60,438 bases of DNA. Origin: Paludibacteraceae bacterium (lineage in GTDB: Bacteria > Bacteroidota > Bacteroidia > Bacteroidales > Paludibacteraceae). Made by a program: the position numbers and the translations under genes. Within the stretch, counting starts at the first letter, position 1, and each line of letters opens with the position of its first letter. Positions 26,808 through 35,626 of this stretch are shown here, in pieces. The stretch is from assembly GCA_017454915.1 (NCBI GenBank), contig JAFTCC010000059.1, positions 1 to 60,438 on the forward strand, read 5' to 3'. The notes under the pieces were generated by a model, which ran no database searches, was not told where the DNA came from, and worked only from the letters and a program-made list of their open reading frames with translations.

Positions 26808-27575
26808 TCACTTTCCTTTAAGCCAGCCTTTGTGATCCTCATCGGTCATGCGCAGCCATGCGATGCCTGCCATTGAGTTGATTACGAGGAAGAACGAGAA
26901 CAGCACGATGCTGAACGCATTGCCCAGTATGACGTAGAAGGCTATGCCTGACACGCTGTAGATGAACCAGTAAACCCATGAGTCAGTTTTTCGGTAGATG
27001 AGCCAGAAGTTGGCGAGCACAGAAGATGAAATCATCAGTGCGCCGAATAGCGCAAGCAGATAGTCGTTGGCCGAAGGATCTGCGGGAAGCGGATTGATGA
27101 CTTTTGTGGCAAGAAAATAGTCCGCAACGGTTATTGCAGCAAACACTAACAGCGACAGCAGCATACCCTTCATTGACAAAAATTCAGGAGAAAAAGGCTC
27201 GTCATTGCCGTTGTCGGCAGGTTTGCTCCAATTCAGTATAGACTTGATTTGGAAAGGGATGAAGATGGCAAAATAAAGGAACGTGAGGTCCACATTGCCT
27301 TGCAGGTAGAACTGTATGCCGAGCAGAGCCGACATAAGTATTCCGGCATAGAAACCTGTGTAATTGGCAGGATTTTTGATGGACAGAATGTAAGCCACGC
27401 CGATGATGCTTGCGGGGATGCCTACGCACCATGCCTTGTCGCTCCATTTGAGTAGGGTGAGTTCGGGGAAAAAATGTTCAGCGGCGTAGAGGCACAGCAG
27501 CAGAGCACCGAATAGAAGGATTGACACGATGGTGTTGATGCCGGTGGCACGCCAGAGGGTTGAAGAGTTGTTCAT
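26808..27575 (-). CDS. pnuC: PnuC-like nicotinamide riboside/NMN transporter
   Basis: A 255-residue inner-membrane protein with about eight hydrophobic segments. The family pattern is visible: an N-terminal membrane helix pair, a central FYAGILMSALLGIQFYLQ segment, and the C-terminal LANFWLIYRKTDSWVYWFIYSVSGIAFYV. The tryptophans and the LxxR/K-x-D-x-W arrangement match PnuC vitamin B3 transporters. PnuC proteins pass nicotinamide riboside by facilitated diffusion, trapped by phosphorylation. It is divergent from the next gene with only 38 bp between the starts. No NAD-related riboswitch was recognised in that gap. No partner kinase (nadR/tnr) is adjacent, which leaves some doubt on substrate. 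Confidence 0.75.
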   Translation of the reverse strand: MNNSSTLWRATGINTIVSILLFGALLLCLYAAEHFFPELTLLKWSDKAWCVGIPASIIGVAYILSIKNPANYTGFYAGILMSALLGIQFYLQGNVDLTFLYFAIFIPFQIKSILNWSKPADNGNDEPFSPEFLSMKGMLLSLLVFAAITVADYFLATKVINPLPADPSANDYLLALFGALMISSSVLANFWLIYRKTDSWVYWFIYSVSGIAFYVILGNAFSIVLFSFFLVINSMAGIAWLRMTDEDHKGWLKGK

Positions 27576-27613
27576 GATGGTTAAAATATAAATGTTAATA
27601 CTATAAGTTCGAA

Positions 27614-28360
27614 ATGGTCAATAGGCTTTCAGTTTTTCTTTTCGCGTGTTTGGTATTTTGCTTATGTTGCCCGGCGCAGTCAAGCGGCACGATGCAGTTG
27701 CAGAATGCTGTTTGTGGCGTTTCGGTTGACGTAGTAGCTTCGCTGCAACTGAAGGTATTCAGGCCTACTTACCGTAGTGTTGACTTGGTTTGCGGCACAA
27801 TGCCAACGGAGGCAGACACGTCGGTTATTTTTTGTGCTGCCGCCTCGTTCACGGGCAGTCTGCTTGACGAGTTTAGGCATGACAACATCATGGGTCCGCA
27901 TGTCAGTGGCGGCAAGGCCTACAAGGGCTATGGGGCTGGCAAGCATTACGGACTTTTCTCCGCCACAGGCAACCATTGGTCCATATCACCATTGCCCAAT
28001 CCTGACATGATAGCGCGCGTTGCCGCCGCAGGTGGCATGGCATTCACGCAGCATTGGGTCATCAGACATGGTGAAATATATAAACCCACTACGATGAGCG
28101 ACCTTACACGCTCTTACGTTTACCGCGTGATAGCCAACCTGCATGACACACTATGCATTATTGAGAGCACCCAAGTGGTGTCGTATGGTCAATTTATCCA
28201 ATCCTTAAAAACGCTCGGCGTAACAGATGCGCTCTACATGGACATGGGCGCAGGATGGAACTACTCTTTTTATCGCGATGAAAAAGGTGTTTTTCACAGG
28301 TTGCACCCAAGGAATTCTTCATCACGGTACGCAACCAACTGGATAACCTTCCGCAAATAG
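27614..28360 (+). CDS. Secreted protein, possibly phosphodiester glycosidase-like
   Basis: 248 residues with an N-terminal signal peptide (VFLFACLVFCLCCPAQ). Features include VIFCAAASFTG, HYGLFSATGNHWSISPLPN, GGMAFTQHWVIRHGE and, near the C-terminus, LKTLGVTDALYMDMGAGWNYS. The layout of an early cyclic strand pair followed by a late aLYxDMGxG motif loosely resembles the NAGPA/phosphodiester-glycosidase fold (usual LDGGGS). The key GG is replaced here by MG, so enzymatic function is uncertain. The gene is divergent from pnuC and its stop is 6 bp from the kdsD stop. No operon partner. I treat it as a conserved secreted protein of unknown role. Confidence 0.55.
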   Translation: MVNRLSVFLFACLVFCLCCPAQSSGTMQLQNAVCGVSVDVVASLQLKVFRPTYRSVDLVCGTMPTEADTSVIFCAAASFTGSLLDEFRHDNIMGPHVSGGKAYKGYGAGKHYGLFSATGNHWSISPLPNPDMIARVAAAGGMAFTQHWVIRHGEIYKPTTMSDLTRSYVYRVIANLHDTLCIIESTQVVSYGQFIQSLKTLGVTDALYMDMGAGWNYSFYRDEKGVFHRLHPRNSSSRYATNWITFRK

Positions 28361-28366
28361 CAATAA

Positions 28367-29329
28367 TTATTTCGGCACCGTAAGGATGTCGTGAATAGTT
28401 ATCACTCCGATTATGTCCTTGCTGTCAGGCGATTCTGTGACGGCAAGGCTTGTTATTTTATTGATTTCCATCATCGTTATTGCTTGTGTGAGCAGCGCGT
28501 CCTGATGTATGCGCTTGAATCCGTGCGTCATAAAGTCGCCTGCCGTGAGCAGTTTGATGTCATCGTGCTTTTGCACAGCCCGGCGTATGTCTCCGTCAGT
28601 TATGATGCCAACCGCCGTGCCCTTTTCATAGACGAGCACGAAGCCTTTGCGCTGGTCGCTGACGGTGTAGATGACGTCCTTGAATGGCGTGCTTGTTTCC
28701 ACTTTTGGCACGTCGTGGCTCATCTCGTCCGACACGTGAGTGAGCAGTTGTCTACCTAATGCACCTCCCGGGTGGTAGAGCGCGAAGTCGGTTGTTGTGA
28801 AGTGGCGGCGTTCCATGAGGCATACCACAAGCGCATCAGAGAGCAGCAATGTGGCTGTGGTGGATGTAGTGGGGGCGAGGTTAAGCGGGCACACCTCGTG
28901 GTCAACAGCCACATTAAGCACCACCTCTGACTCGCGGGCCAATGTTGATTGCACATTGCCTGTGATGGAGATAATCCGCGCTCCTATTTTCTTCAGCGGC
29001 TGTATTATGTTGAGTATTTCGTGCGTGCTGCCCGAGTGGCTCACCAGTATGGCTATGTCGCCAGCCGCTACCATGCCCAAATCGCCATGCATGGCTTCGG
29101 CAGCGTTGATGAAAAACGATGGAGTTCCGGTAGAAGCGAGCGAAGCCGCAATTTTATGGCCTATGATGCCGGTCTTGCCTATGCCCATCACAACGACTTT
29201 GCCGCGGCAGCGGAATATCATCTCAACAGCTTGGTTCATCTCGTCGCCTATGCGGTCTGCCACTGCACGCATCTGGTCAAGCTCGTCGGCTATGATTTCC
29301 TTTGAACGTTTAGCAAAATTCATATTCAC
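28367..29329 (-). CDS. kdsD: D-arabinose-5-phosphate isomerase (KdsD/KpsF family)
   Basis: Converts ribulose-5-phosphate to arabinose-5-phosphate, the first committed precursor of Kdo for the LPS inner core. The 320 residues carry an N-terminal SIS sugar-isomerase domain (VVMGIGKTGIIGHKIAASLASTGTPSFF, HAEAMHGDLGM-like INAAEAMHGDLGMV, ILVSHSGST). Two C-terminal CBS domains follow (MSHDVPKVETSTPFKDVI; FMTHGFKRIHQDALLTQAI). Full length matches the family. It lies 82 bp downstream of the kdsA-kdsC fusion in the same direction, so three Kdo steps are encoded together. Confidence 0.95.
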   Translation of the reverse strand: MNMNFAKRSKEIIADELDQMRAVADRIGDEMNQAVEMIFRCRGKVVVMGIGKTGIIGHKIAASLASTGTPSFFINAAEAMHGDLGMVAAGDIAILVSHSGSTHEILNIIQPLKKIGARIISITGNVQSTLARESEVVLNVAVDHEVCPLNLAPTTSTTATLLLSDALVVCLMERRHFTTTDFALYHPGGALGRQLLTHVSDEMSHDVPKVETSTPFKDVIYTVSDQRKGFVLVYEKGTAVGIITDGDIRRAVQKHDDIKLLTAGDFMTHGFKRIHQDALLTQAITMMEINKITSLAVTESPDSKDIIGVITIHDILTVPK

Positions 29330-29411
29330 TATTTTTAAGTTATAGCATAATGCGTTTTGTCGAATCGAGATTTCTTCGGGTGTGGCGTGTTGCGCCGTTA
29401 TAACCGATTTT

Positions 29412-30761
29412 TTATTTTTTCATGAAATCTAATATCATGTCTGCAAATTCACGGAACGCTCCTTGACCACCTTGTGTCCGCAAGAGTTTTATCCCTGCGA
29501 TGTTTTTGACTTCGGCAATGGCGTTAGGCGGGCACGCCGCGAGTCCTGCAGCCTGCAATAGTTCTATGCAGTTCACGTCATCGCCGATGTATGCCACGTT
29601 GTCAAGCGTGATGCCAAGTTCGTTGCACAGTTCTTTTGCCGCTGCCAGTTTGCCCCCGAATCCTTTGCCCATGCGCAGGTAGTCAAGTTTTAGTTTCTCA
29701 AATCGGCTGCGCACAATCGGCGTGTCTTCGCTTGTGATGATGCCAACTTTGACGCCTGCGGCCTGCAGACGCTTCATGCCCATTCCGTCAATCACCTGAA
29801 AGCGCTTCATTGTGTCGCCCGCGCCGGTGTAGTACATTCCTCCGTCGGTGAGAACGCCGTCCACATCTGTCAGCACCAGTTTAATTTCCGGTGTATTTCT
29901 TTTCTCAGCCTTTTTTTCGTCTTTTTGTTTCCCCTCGTTGATGTTTTCTATTCCTTTTATCAGCCTGTCCACGCTGGCAGCTTGGCGCAATATGTCTTCC
30001 GCGTCTTCGAGCCTCAGTTGGTTAGGTCCGTCGCTCCAAGCATGTTCGGGGTCGGGGTGTATTTCTGCAAACAGTGCGTCAATGCCCACAGCGAGCGCCG
30101 CGCGCATCAGATGAGGCACCATGTCGCGGTTGCCGCCTGTGCTGCCGCCCATACCTCCGGGTTTCTGCACGGAATGTGTGGCATCAAATACTACAGGCAC
30201 TCCCGTAGAGCGCATCTCAACGAGCGACGTCATATCAACCACAAGGTTGTTGTATCCAAAGCTTGAGCCGCGTTCAGTGACCATGATGCCGCCAGTGGCG
30301 ATACCGCGTATTTTGTCAACCACGTTTTTCATGTCCCATGGCGCAAGGAACTGCCCTTTCTTGATGTTGACCACCTTGCCTGTCTTCGCAGCCGCTATGA
30401 GCAAATCTGTCTGTCGGCACAGGAATGCCGGTATCTGCAACACGTCAGCCACTTGAGCAACACGCTCGCACTGCCAACTCTCGTGAACATCGGTTAATAT
30501 GGGTAGTCCGCAGGTGTCCTTAACTTTCTGTAGTATGCGCAGTCCCTCATCGATGCCCACACCACGTGGCGCACTGCCGGAGGTGCGGTTGGCCTTGTCA
30601 AACGAAGCCTTGAAGATGTAGGGTATGCCAAGACGCTGGCACACGGTCTTGAGGTGTGCGGCTACATCGAGGCACATCTGCTCCGACTCAATGCTGCAAG
30701 GTCCTGCGATAAGGGCGAAAGGCCGCCCGTCGCCGATCTCTATATCTCTTATCCTAATCAT
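29412..30761 (-). CDS. kdsA: KdsA-KdsC fusion: Kdo-8-phosphate synthase and Kdo-8-phosphate phosphatase
   Basis: A single 449-residue ORF joins two consecutive enzymes. Residues 1 to about 265 are KdsA, which condenses PEP with arabinose-5-phosphate: [65 protein letters not shown] and [20 protein letters not shown] charged Lys/Glu linker spans about 268-292. A HAD phosphatase of KdsC type follows, with nucleophile Asp299 in [10 protein letters not shown], then [10 protein letters not shown] and [13 protein letters not shown] chose the ATG at 30761 because KdsA homologues start near MIRIRDIEI. An upstream in-frame ATG at 30809 would add 16 residues ([10 protein letters not shown]...). The promoter lies at 30835-30865. 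kdsD follows downstream. Confidence 0.95.
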   Translation of the reverse strand: MIRIRDIEIGDGRPFALIAGPCSIESEQMCLDVAAHLKTVCQRLGIPYIFKASFDKANRTSGSAPRGVGIDEGLRILQKVKDTCGLPILTDVHESWQCERVAQVADVLQIPAFLCRQTDLLIAAAKTGKVVNIKKGQFLAPWDMKNVVDKIRGIATGGIMVTERGSSFGYNNLVVDMTSLVEMRSTGVPVVFDATHSVQKPGGMGGSTGGNRDMVPHLMRAALAVGIDALFAEIHPDPEHAWSDGPNQLRLEDAEDILRQAASVDRLIKGIENINEGKQKDEKKAEKRNTPEIKLVLTDVDGVLTDGGMYYTGAGDTMKRFQVIDGMGMKRLQAAGVKVGIITSEDTPIVRSRFEKLKLDYLRMGKGFGGKLAAAKELCNELGITLDNVAYIGDDVNCIELLQAAGLAACPPNAIAEVKNIAGIKLLRTQGGQGAFREFADMILDFMKK

Positions 30762-30834
30762 TATTGGCGCTTTAAGGGTTTGCAGAGGGCAAATGTGAAA
30801 AAGGCACATTTACACCACTTAATATACTTATAGG

Positions 30835-30865
30835 CAAAGTTAAACATTTTTCCTTATATGGCAAA
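30835..30865 (-). promoter_or_regulatory. Promoter of the kdsA-kdsC / kdsD operon
   Basis: On the minus strand, TTTG (plus CAAA 30862-30865), 19-bp spacer, TAACTTTG (plus 30835-30842). Predicted start near 30828, about 67 nt before the chosen ATG. Confidence 0.7.
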
Positions 30866-30960
30866 ATTATGTTTGCTTATGCATGCTGTTTTGCGTGTTT
30901 CAGCCCTCCGATATGTCGTTTGAATTGATGAGATGGTAAAGTTGAGATTTTTTTACCCTG

Positions 30961-30992
30961 TTTGTGAGTTTGGCATGAATTTAGTAACTTTG
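30961..30992 (+). promoter_or_regulatory. Promoter of aroB
   Basis: TTTG (30961-30964), 20-bp spacer, TAACTTTG (30985-30992). Predicted start near 30998, leaving a leader of about 154 nt, unusually long compared with other genes here. Confidence 0.7.
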
Positions 30993-31004
30993 TAGTTGCA
31001 AAAG

Positions 31005-31154
31005 CATTATCCCGAATCGGTCATAGACCGCCCGCGGGTGTAATTTGTGAAAATCTGTCATTATGCCCGCATAATTTCCTTGCGCGACGACAAAAATCTG
31101 CTCAAAAATAATAAAACTCTAAATGTAAATCCGACTAACTGATTCGGGATTATG
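31005..31154 (+). promoter_or_regulatory. aroB leader with start-codon-sequestering helix
   Basis: Bases 31009-31021 (ATCCCGAATCGGT) pair with 31138-31150 (ACTGATTCGGGAT) in 13 consecutive pairs, one of them G-U. After one U-U mismatch, CAU at 31005-31007 pairs with the aroB AUG at 31152-31154. The helix closes a loop of about 115 nt and occupies nearly the extreme 5' end of the predicted mRNA. It would bury the start codon, so translational control is plausible (inference). The same sequences could instead be terminal repeats of a small element. Confidence 0.5.
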
Positions 31155-32192
31155 AAGCGCACGACAGAAATAGTAGTGTCAGATGATGTTCGCACGTCGC
31201 TTGAGGCATCGCTTGAGGCAATGAGCGCAGATGGCGTGTTTCTGCTTGCTGACGAGCACACTATGCCTATTGCAAATGCTTTGCTTGACATTAGTGTTTT
31301 CAGCGCGGTCCATACCGTACCAGCCGGTGAGGCTTGCAAGTCGTGTGATGTGCTTCACGGCCTGCTTGCTGCAATGGAGAACGCACACTTGAGCCGTAGT
31401 TCAGTTATCGTTAATTTCGGCGGTGGTGCTGTTAGTGACCTTGGCGGGCTTGCTGCGGCGCTGATGAAGCGAGGGATTAAAGTTATCAATGTCGCAACTA
31501 CGTTGCTCGCCGCCGTTGATGCCGCTGTGGGCGGAAAGACGGGAATTAACTTCATGGGAATGAAGAATGAGATAGGGGTAGTACGTATGCCCGACTATGT
31601 CATCATTAGCCTTGAGGCGTTGCGCACGCTACCAAAACAGGAGTGGCTCAACGGGTATGGCGAAGTGTTCAAGTATGCGTTGCTGGTAAGAGGTGGAGAG
31701 TTGGTAGATGCTGTTGAACAGTTGGCTTCTAATGGCGCTAATTTGAACTGGCAGAGAATCATCGAACTTTGTGTGGATTACAAAAGCCGTGTGGTCAGGC
31801 AAGACCCCGATGACCTCGGTTGCCGCCATGTGCTCAACCTCGGGCATACCGTGGCTCATGCTCTTGAAGAACTTGCCGCGGAGCAGGGCAAAACATTGCC
31901 GCATGGCATTGCAGTAGGGCGGTCGCTGCCAGTGGTGGCGTATATCAGCTATGTCAAGTGCGGTTTGGGGCGTAAAACCGTGGCGTGGCTGCGTAAGGTC
32001 TGCTGCGACACTTTCGGGCTTATGGATTACGACTGCAAAGAGGTTGACCGCATCGTTGAGCTTATGAAAGCTGACAAAAAGAACTCCGCAGGCCATGTCA
32101 ACATGGTGTTGTTAAGTGCCATGTGCAGCCCCGAGTGCGACATTCAAGTCGGTGATGACCTCATCCGCGAAGCAATAAACTTCTATATGTAG
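31152..32192 (+). CDS. aroB: 3-dehydroquinate synthase
   Basis: Second step of the shikimate pathway: converts DAHP to 3-dehydroquinate using NAD and a divalent metal. The 346-residue length is usual. The NAD-binding glycine-rich block GGGAVSDLGGLAAALMKRGI is followed by ATTLLAAVDAAVGGKTGIN, the best-conserved AroB segment. EWLNGYGEVFKYALL contributes a catalytic glutamate. The zinc site includes LNLGHTVAHALE and LPHGIAVG. The ATG at 31152 lies inside the right arm of a leader inverted repeat. pepP follows 45 bp downstream and may be co-transcribed. No other aro gene is nearby. Confidence 0.96.
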   Translation: MKRTTEIVVSDDVRTSLEASLEAMSADGVFLLADEHTMPIANALLDISVFSAVHTVPAGEACKSCDVLHGLLAAMENAHLSRSSVIVNFGGGAVSDLGGLAAALMKRGIKVINVATTLLAAVDAAVGGKTGINFMGMKNEIGVVRMPDYVIISLEALRTLPKQEWLNGYGEVFKYALLVRGGELVDAVEQLASNGANLNWQRIIELCVDYKSRVVRQDPDDLGCRHVLNLGHTVAHALEELAAEQGKTLPHGIAVGRSLPVVAYISYVKCGLGRKTVAWLRKVCCDTFGLMDYDCKEVDRIVELMKADKKNSAGHVNMVLLSAMCSPECDIQVGDDLIREAINFYM

Positions 32193-32237
32193 CCAGCTTT
32201 TGAATTTTGGATATAACTAACATAAAATAAATTTGCA

Positions 32238-34007
32238 ATGATTACGAAACGTTTAAGTGCGCTACGCACCGCAATGTCCAATGCCGGGATATCGGCTTAT
32301 ATTGTACCGAGTACCGACCCTCACGCCAGTGAATATGTTCCAGCCCGCTGGAAAGACCGTCCATGGATATCAGGTTTCACAGGCTCTGCCGGCGTTGTTG
32401 TCATAACAGCTGATGAGGCTGGGCTTTGGACCGATTCGCGCTATTTTCTTCAGGCAGAGCAACAGCTTGCCGGCTCAGGCATAGACCTCTATCGTGACGG
32501 CATACCCGGCACGCCATCCATAAACAGCTGGCTACGCTCCAAACTGCGTAAGGGCGATGTGGTGGCAGTAAATGCCATGGTTTACAGCGTATCTGAATAC
32601 CGGTGCCTTGAGGCAGAACTATCCGTTAGTGGCATACAACTGCGTGATGCTGACCTTATCAGTCCGCTTTGGTCAGACAGGCCTGCAATACCTGCCAACC
32701 AGTGCTTCGTGCTTGACGAGAAGTTTGCAGGCGAAACAGTGCAAAGTAAATTGGAGCGAGTTAGGCAAAAAGTTAACGACAGCAATGCCGACACACTCGT
32801 CATCTCGTCGCTTGACGAAATAGCGTGGTTACTCAATCTGCGAGGCAGCGACGTGGAGTTCAATCCCGTTTTCATCAGTTATGTTTTGCTTACCAAGTCG
32901 GACTGCACGCTGTTCATCGTGCCTGACAAAATAAGTAAAGAGGTTGACCGGCATCTGCTGCAATGCGGTGTCAAGACCGCCAATTACAATGATATTGAGA
33001 AGGCTCTGGCGGACTTGCGTGATGGCAGCCGTGTGCTTGTTGATGACAAGAAACTCAACCACCGGCTCTTTTCGCTTTTGCCCGACAGCGTGTCAGTAGT
33101 GTGCGCCCCATCGCCCATACAGTTGATGAAGGCCCAGAAGAATGCCGTTGAAATCGAAGGTTTCCGCCGTGCGATGGTAACAGACGGAGTGTCGCTCGTC
33201 CGTTTCTTCCGTTGGCTTGAAGATGCCGTGTCACGCCAGCCCATCACCGAGTGCGATGTTATGGACAGCCTGCGCGAGTTCCGCTCAAAAGGTGAGAATT
33301 TCGTTGGTGAAAGTTTCGGCACCATAGCCGGCTATCAGGACCACGGCGCCATAGTTCACTATGAGGCTGAACCTGCGACATGCCATACCCTCAAACCCGC
33401 TGGCATACTTCTGCTTGACAGCGGTGGCCAATACCTTGACGGCACTACCGACATTACGCGTACCATAGCCCTCGGCACTCCCACTGACGAACAGTGTCGC
33501 GACTATACCCTTGTCCTAAAGGGGCATATAGCACTGGCCCGCGCACAGTTTCCGGAGGGCACACGCGGCAACCAGCTTGACATACTTGCGCGTCATGCGC
33601 TGTGGCAGAACGGGCTTCACTATGGGCACGGCACCGGGCATGGAGTTGGGCATTTCCTCTGCGTTCATGAAGGTCCTCACAGCGTGCGTACCGACAATAA
33701 CACTACAGAACTCCGTCCGGGCATGGTCATGAGTGATGAACCAGGGCTGTACCGCACAGGCAAATGGGGCATAAGAATAGAAAACCTGATAACCGTAGTT
33801 GAAGGACCAACTACTGAGTTTGCCCACTTCTACCGTTTTGAAACGCTCACCCTCTGCCCCTACGACAAACGTCTTATTGACTTCAGCATGCTAAACGATG
33901 AGGAAAGAGCATGGGTAGAGCAGTATCACGCAAGAGTGTATGAAACTCTTGCCCCGCGCCTCAACGATGATGAACGCCTCTGGCTCAAAGCCAAATGCGA
34001 AATATAA
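32238..34007 (+). CDS. pepP: Xaa-Pro aminopeptidase (M24B family)
   Basis: Removes N-terminal residues preceding proline. The 589-residue, three-domain form with two creatinase-like N-terminal domains (PSTDPHASEYVP, WISGFTGSAGVVVIT) is typical of Bacteroidota and eukaryotic APP1. The dinuclear metal site is intact: Asp in DSGGQYLDGTTDITRT, His in GHGTGHGVGHFLCVHEGPH, Glu in MSDEPGLY and Glu in GIRIENL. No signal peptide, so cytosolic. The C-terminus is complete (LDFSMLNDEERAWVEQYH...LWLKAKCEI). Immediately after its TAA the foreign-looking islet begins, in the same frame. Confidence 0.95.
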   Translation: MITKRLSALRTAMSNAGISAYIVPSTDPHASEYVPARWKDRPWISGFTGSAGVVVITADEAGLWTDSRYFLQAEQQLAGSGIDLYRDGIPGTPSINSWLRSKLRKGDVVAVNAMVYSVSEYRCLEAELSVSGIQLRDADLISPLWSDRPAIPANQCFVLDEKFAGETVQSKLERVRQKVNDSNADTLVISSLDEIAWLLNLRGSDVEFNPVFISYVLLTKSDCTLFIVPDKISKEVDRHLLQCGVKTANYNDIEKALADLRDGSRVLVDDKKLNHRLFSLLPDSVSVVCAPSPIQLMKAQKNAVEIEGFRRAMVTDGVSLVRFFRWLEDAVSRQPITECDVMDSLREFRSKGENFVGESFGTIAGYQDHGAIVHYEAEPATCHTLKPAGILLLDSGGQYLDGTTDITRTIALGTPTDEQCRDYTLVLKGHIALARAQFPEGTRGNQLDILARHALWQNGLHYGHGTGHGVGHFLCVHEGPHSVRTDNNTTELRPGMVMSDEPGLYRTGKWGIRIENLITVVEGPTTEFAHFYRFETLTLCPYDKRLIDFSMLNDEERAWVEQYHARVYETLAPRLNDDERLWLKAKCEI

Positions 34008-34301
34008 AACATTTCAAGTTTCAACCTCACCGATCCTTTTACAGAGATTGCGCAACTGATGAAAGATAACGCGGATCTCAAATTTGAGGTTCAGGGTCAC
34101 ACGGACAACACCGGAACAGTAGCCGGAAACCAGAAACTGAGCGAGCAACGCGCGCAGGCGATTGTGAATAAATTGGTAGAGATGGGTATCGCCGCCAACC
34201 GCCTGTTCGCTAAGGGCATGGGACAGAGTGCGCCGCTTGCTGACAATTCAACCGACGAAGGTCGTGCTAAAAACAGACGTGTAGAATTTATTAAAAAGTA
34301 A
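34008..34301 (+). pseudogene. Beheaded OmpA-like C-terminal domain
   Basis: The open frame directly after the pepP stop reads SSFNLTDPFTEIAQLMKDNADLKFEVQ, then GHTDNTG, LSEQRAQAIVNKLVEMGI and AKNRRVEF. This is the C-terminal two thirds of an OmpA peptidoglycan-binding domain. The first in-frame ATG is at 34059 (80 residues). There is no signal peptide, no barrel and no promoter box, and the domain lacks its first strand, so it could not reach the periplasm as written. The gene was evidently cut when this piece joined the pepP 3' end. The next gene starts 6 bp after its stop, as expected for a relic of a two-gene operon. Confidence 0.7.
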
Positions 34302-34307
34302 AACGAT

Positions 34308-35567
34308 ATGAAAAAATTAATCTTAATGGCAGCAATCATGCTGACCATGCCATTGATGGCACAAGAGGAAGAAGTATGGCATTACACGCAGGGCTGGATA
34401 CCTTCTTGGTACTCCACCTCTATTAATCTCGATGATATTAAAGCCGCTTCGACTCCGAAGAATATGTTGGAGGCTGTAGACCGAATGCCGGCGTTCCCGA
34501 CCGCAGAGCAAATCTACACGGTGGAAGCCAAAGAAAAAGCCTTGCGGGATATCTATCAGCCATATGAGAAAGCACTGTTTGCTGCTTGGGATAAGAATGG
34601 CGAGGTAAGTCGCGATGTGGACCGCCGCATTAAGGTAGCAGGCGAGAAACAGCAAAAGAGCAACCAAAAGTCCATGGCGCAGTACCAGAGTAACGTGAAC
34701 GCAGGTCTCATGCCTTCTCAGGAAGAGATGATGCAGCTCTATATGTCCGGTGAGATCAAGGAGAACATGTCCGAAGCACAGATGATGGACGTAATGGCTG
34801 GTAAGTTTGCTGCTAAATGGGGTATCTCCAAACAGGAATACATCAAGATCATCAACATGGCACAATCCAATCCCAAAGGAACGGAGGCCTATCTCAAATC
34901 GAATCATCCTGACCTTTACAAGCGTCTCTATGCAGCCAACGCGCCGTACGGCAATGAGAACGTCCATGCCGACGATCCCCGCAAACCGGAATTCGATCGC
35001 ATCAATGATGGACTGCTCAAAGCGCAGGACGACCTGCAGGAGGCTCGTGTTGCCTATGGAGAAAATCTTCAATATAGCCAAACCCATTCGAAGTATATGA
35101 AGATTTACGAACAGATGGAAAAAGAGTGGGATAACAGTTCGGAGGCAAAGCAGATTGAGGCTATTGAAACGGCGCTGCAGAAGCGCCTAGATGAATGGTA
35201 TCCGACACTTAAGAATGTAAAAGGCGAAGTTCTTTATCCCGCTTGGTTCACCACTGAGCGCCAGAAAGAGAATACCCTCATTGACCAATGGAACAAGCGT
35301 TGGGCAACGAAATGGATAAAAGTGGCAGAAGATGGCGACAAGGCATACCGTCCGATCTTCAGACGCATCGCCGAACTGGGTATGGAGAACGATAATATAG
35401 GTCAGCAAGGCGACACCGAGGAGATGATTTATCTGACGAATAAGAAATTAGTGTGCACACTCTACGGTCAAATGATGAGCCTTTATGTTCCGATAAGAGA
35501 TGCGATGGCTTTCCCTGCCATCGAGCATGTAGCAACGACCGGCTACACGATTGTTGAAGCGTTCTAA
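34308..35567 (+). CDS. Secreted protein of unknown function
   Basis: 419 residues with a clear signal peptide (MKKLILMAAIMLTMPLMAQ, cleavage after about residue 19). The mature part is rich in charged residues and predicted helix: WHYTQGWIPSWYSTSINLDDIKA near the start, GIQEYIKI-like GISKQEYIKIINMAQSNP in the middle, and a long acidic helical stretch (EQMEKEWDNSSEAKQIEAIETALQKRLDEW). I do not recognise the family. Isoleucine is mostly ATC/ATT, whereas flanking genes use ATA often, which points to a different origin. It follows an OmpA-domain relic and precedes a lipoprotein, so the trio may once have been a cell-envelope operon. Confidence 0.6.
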   Translation: MKKLILMAAIMLTMPLMAQEEEVWHYTQGWIPSWYSTSINLDDIKAASTPKNMLEAVDRMPAFPTAEQIYTVEAKEKALRDIYQPYEKALFAAWDKNGEVSRDVDRRIKVAGEKQQKSNQKSMAQYQSNVNAGLMPSQEEMMQLYMSGEIKENMSEAQMMDVMAGKFAAKWGISKQEYIKIINMAQSNPKGTEAYLKSNHPDLYKRLYAANAPYGNENVHADDPRKPEFDRINDGLLKAQDDLQEARVAYGENLQYSQTHSKYMKIYEQMEKEWDNSSEAKQIEAIETALQKRLDEWYPTLKNVKGEVLYPAWFTTERQKENTLIDQWNKRWATKWIKVAEDGDKAYRPIFRRIAELGMENDNIGQQGDTEEMIYLTNKKLVCTLYGQMMSLYVPIRDAMAFPAIEHVATTGYTIVEAF

Positions 35568-35626
35568 ATTATACGAAATCAATCATATTTCAAAAAGTGC
35601 GCCCGGTACTTATAGGGCATAACAAA

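Noticed and set aside
30762..30809. Longer KdsA start at 30809.
   Set aside because: The extra 16 residues have no counterpart in KdsA, and 30761 matches the family start. It cannot be fully excluded.
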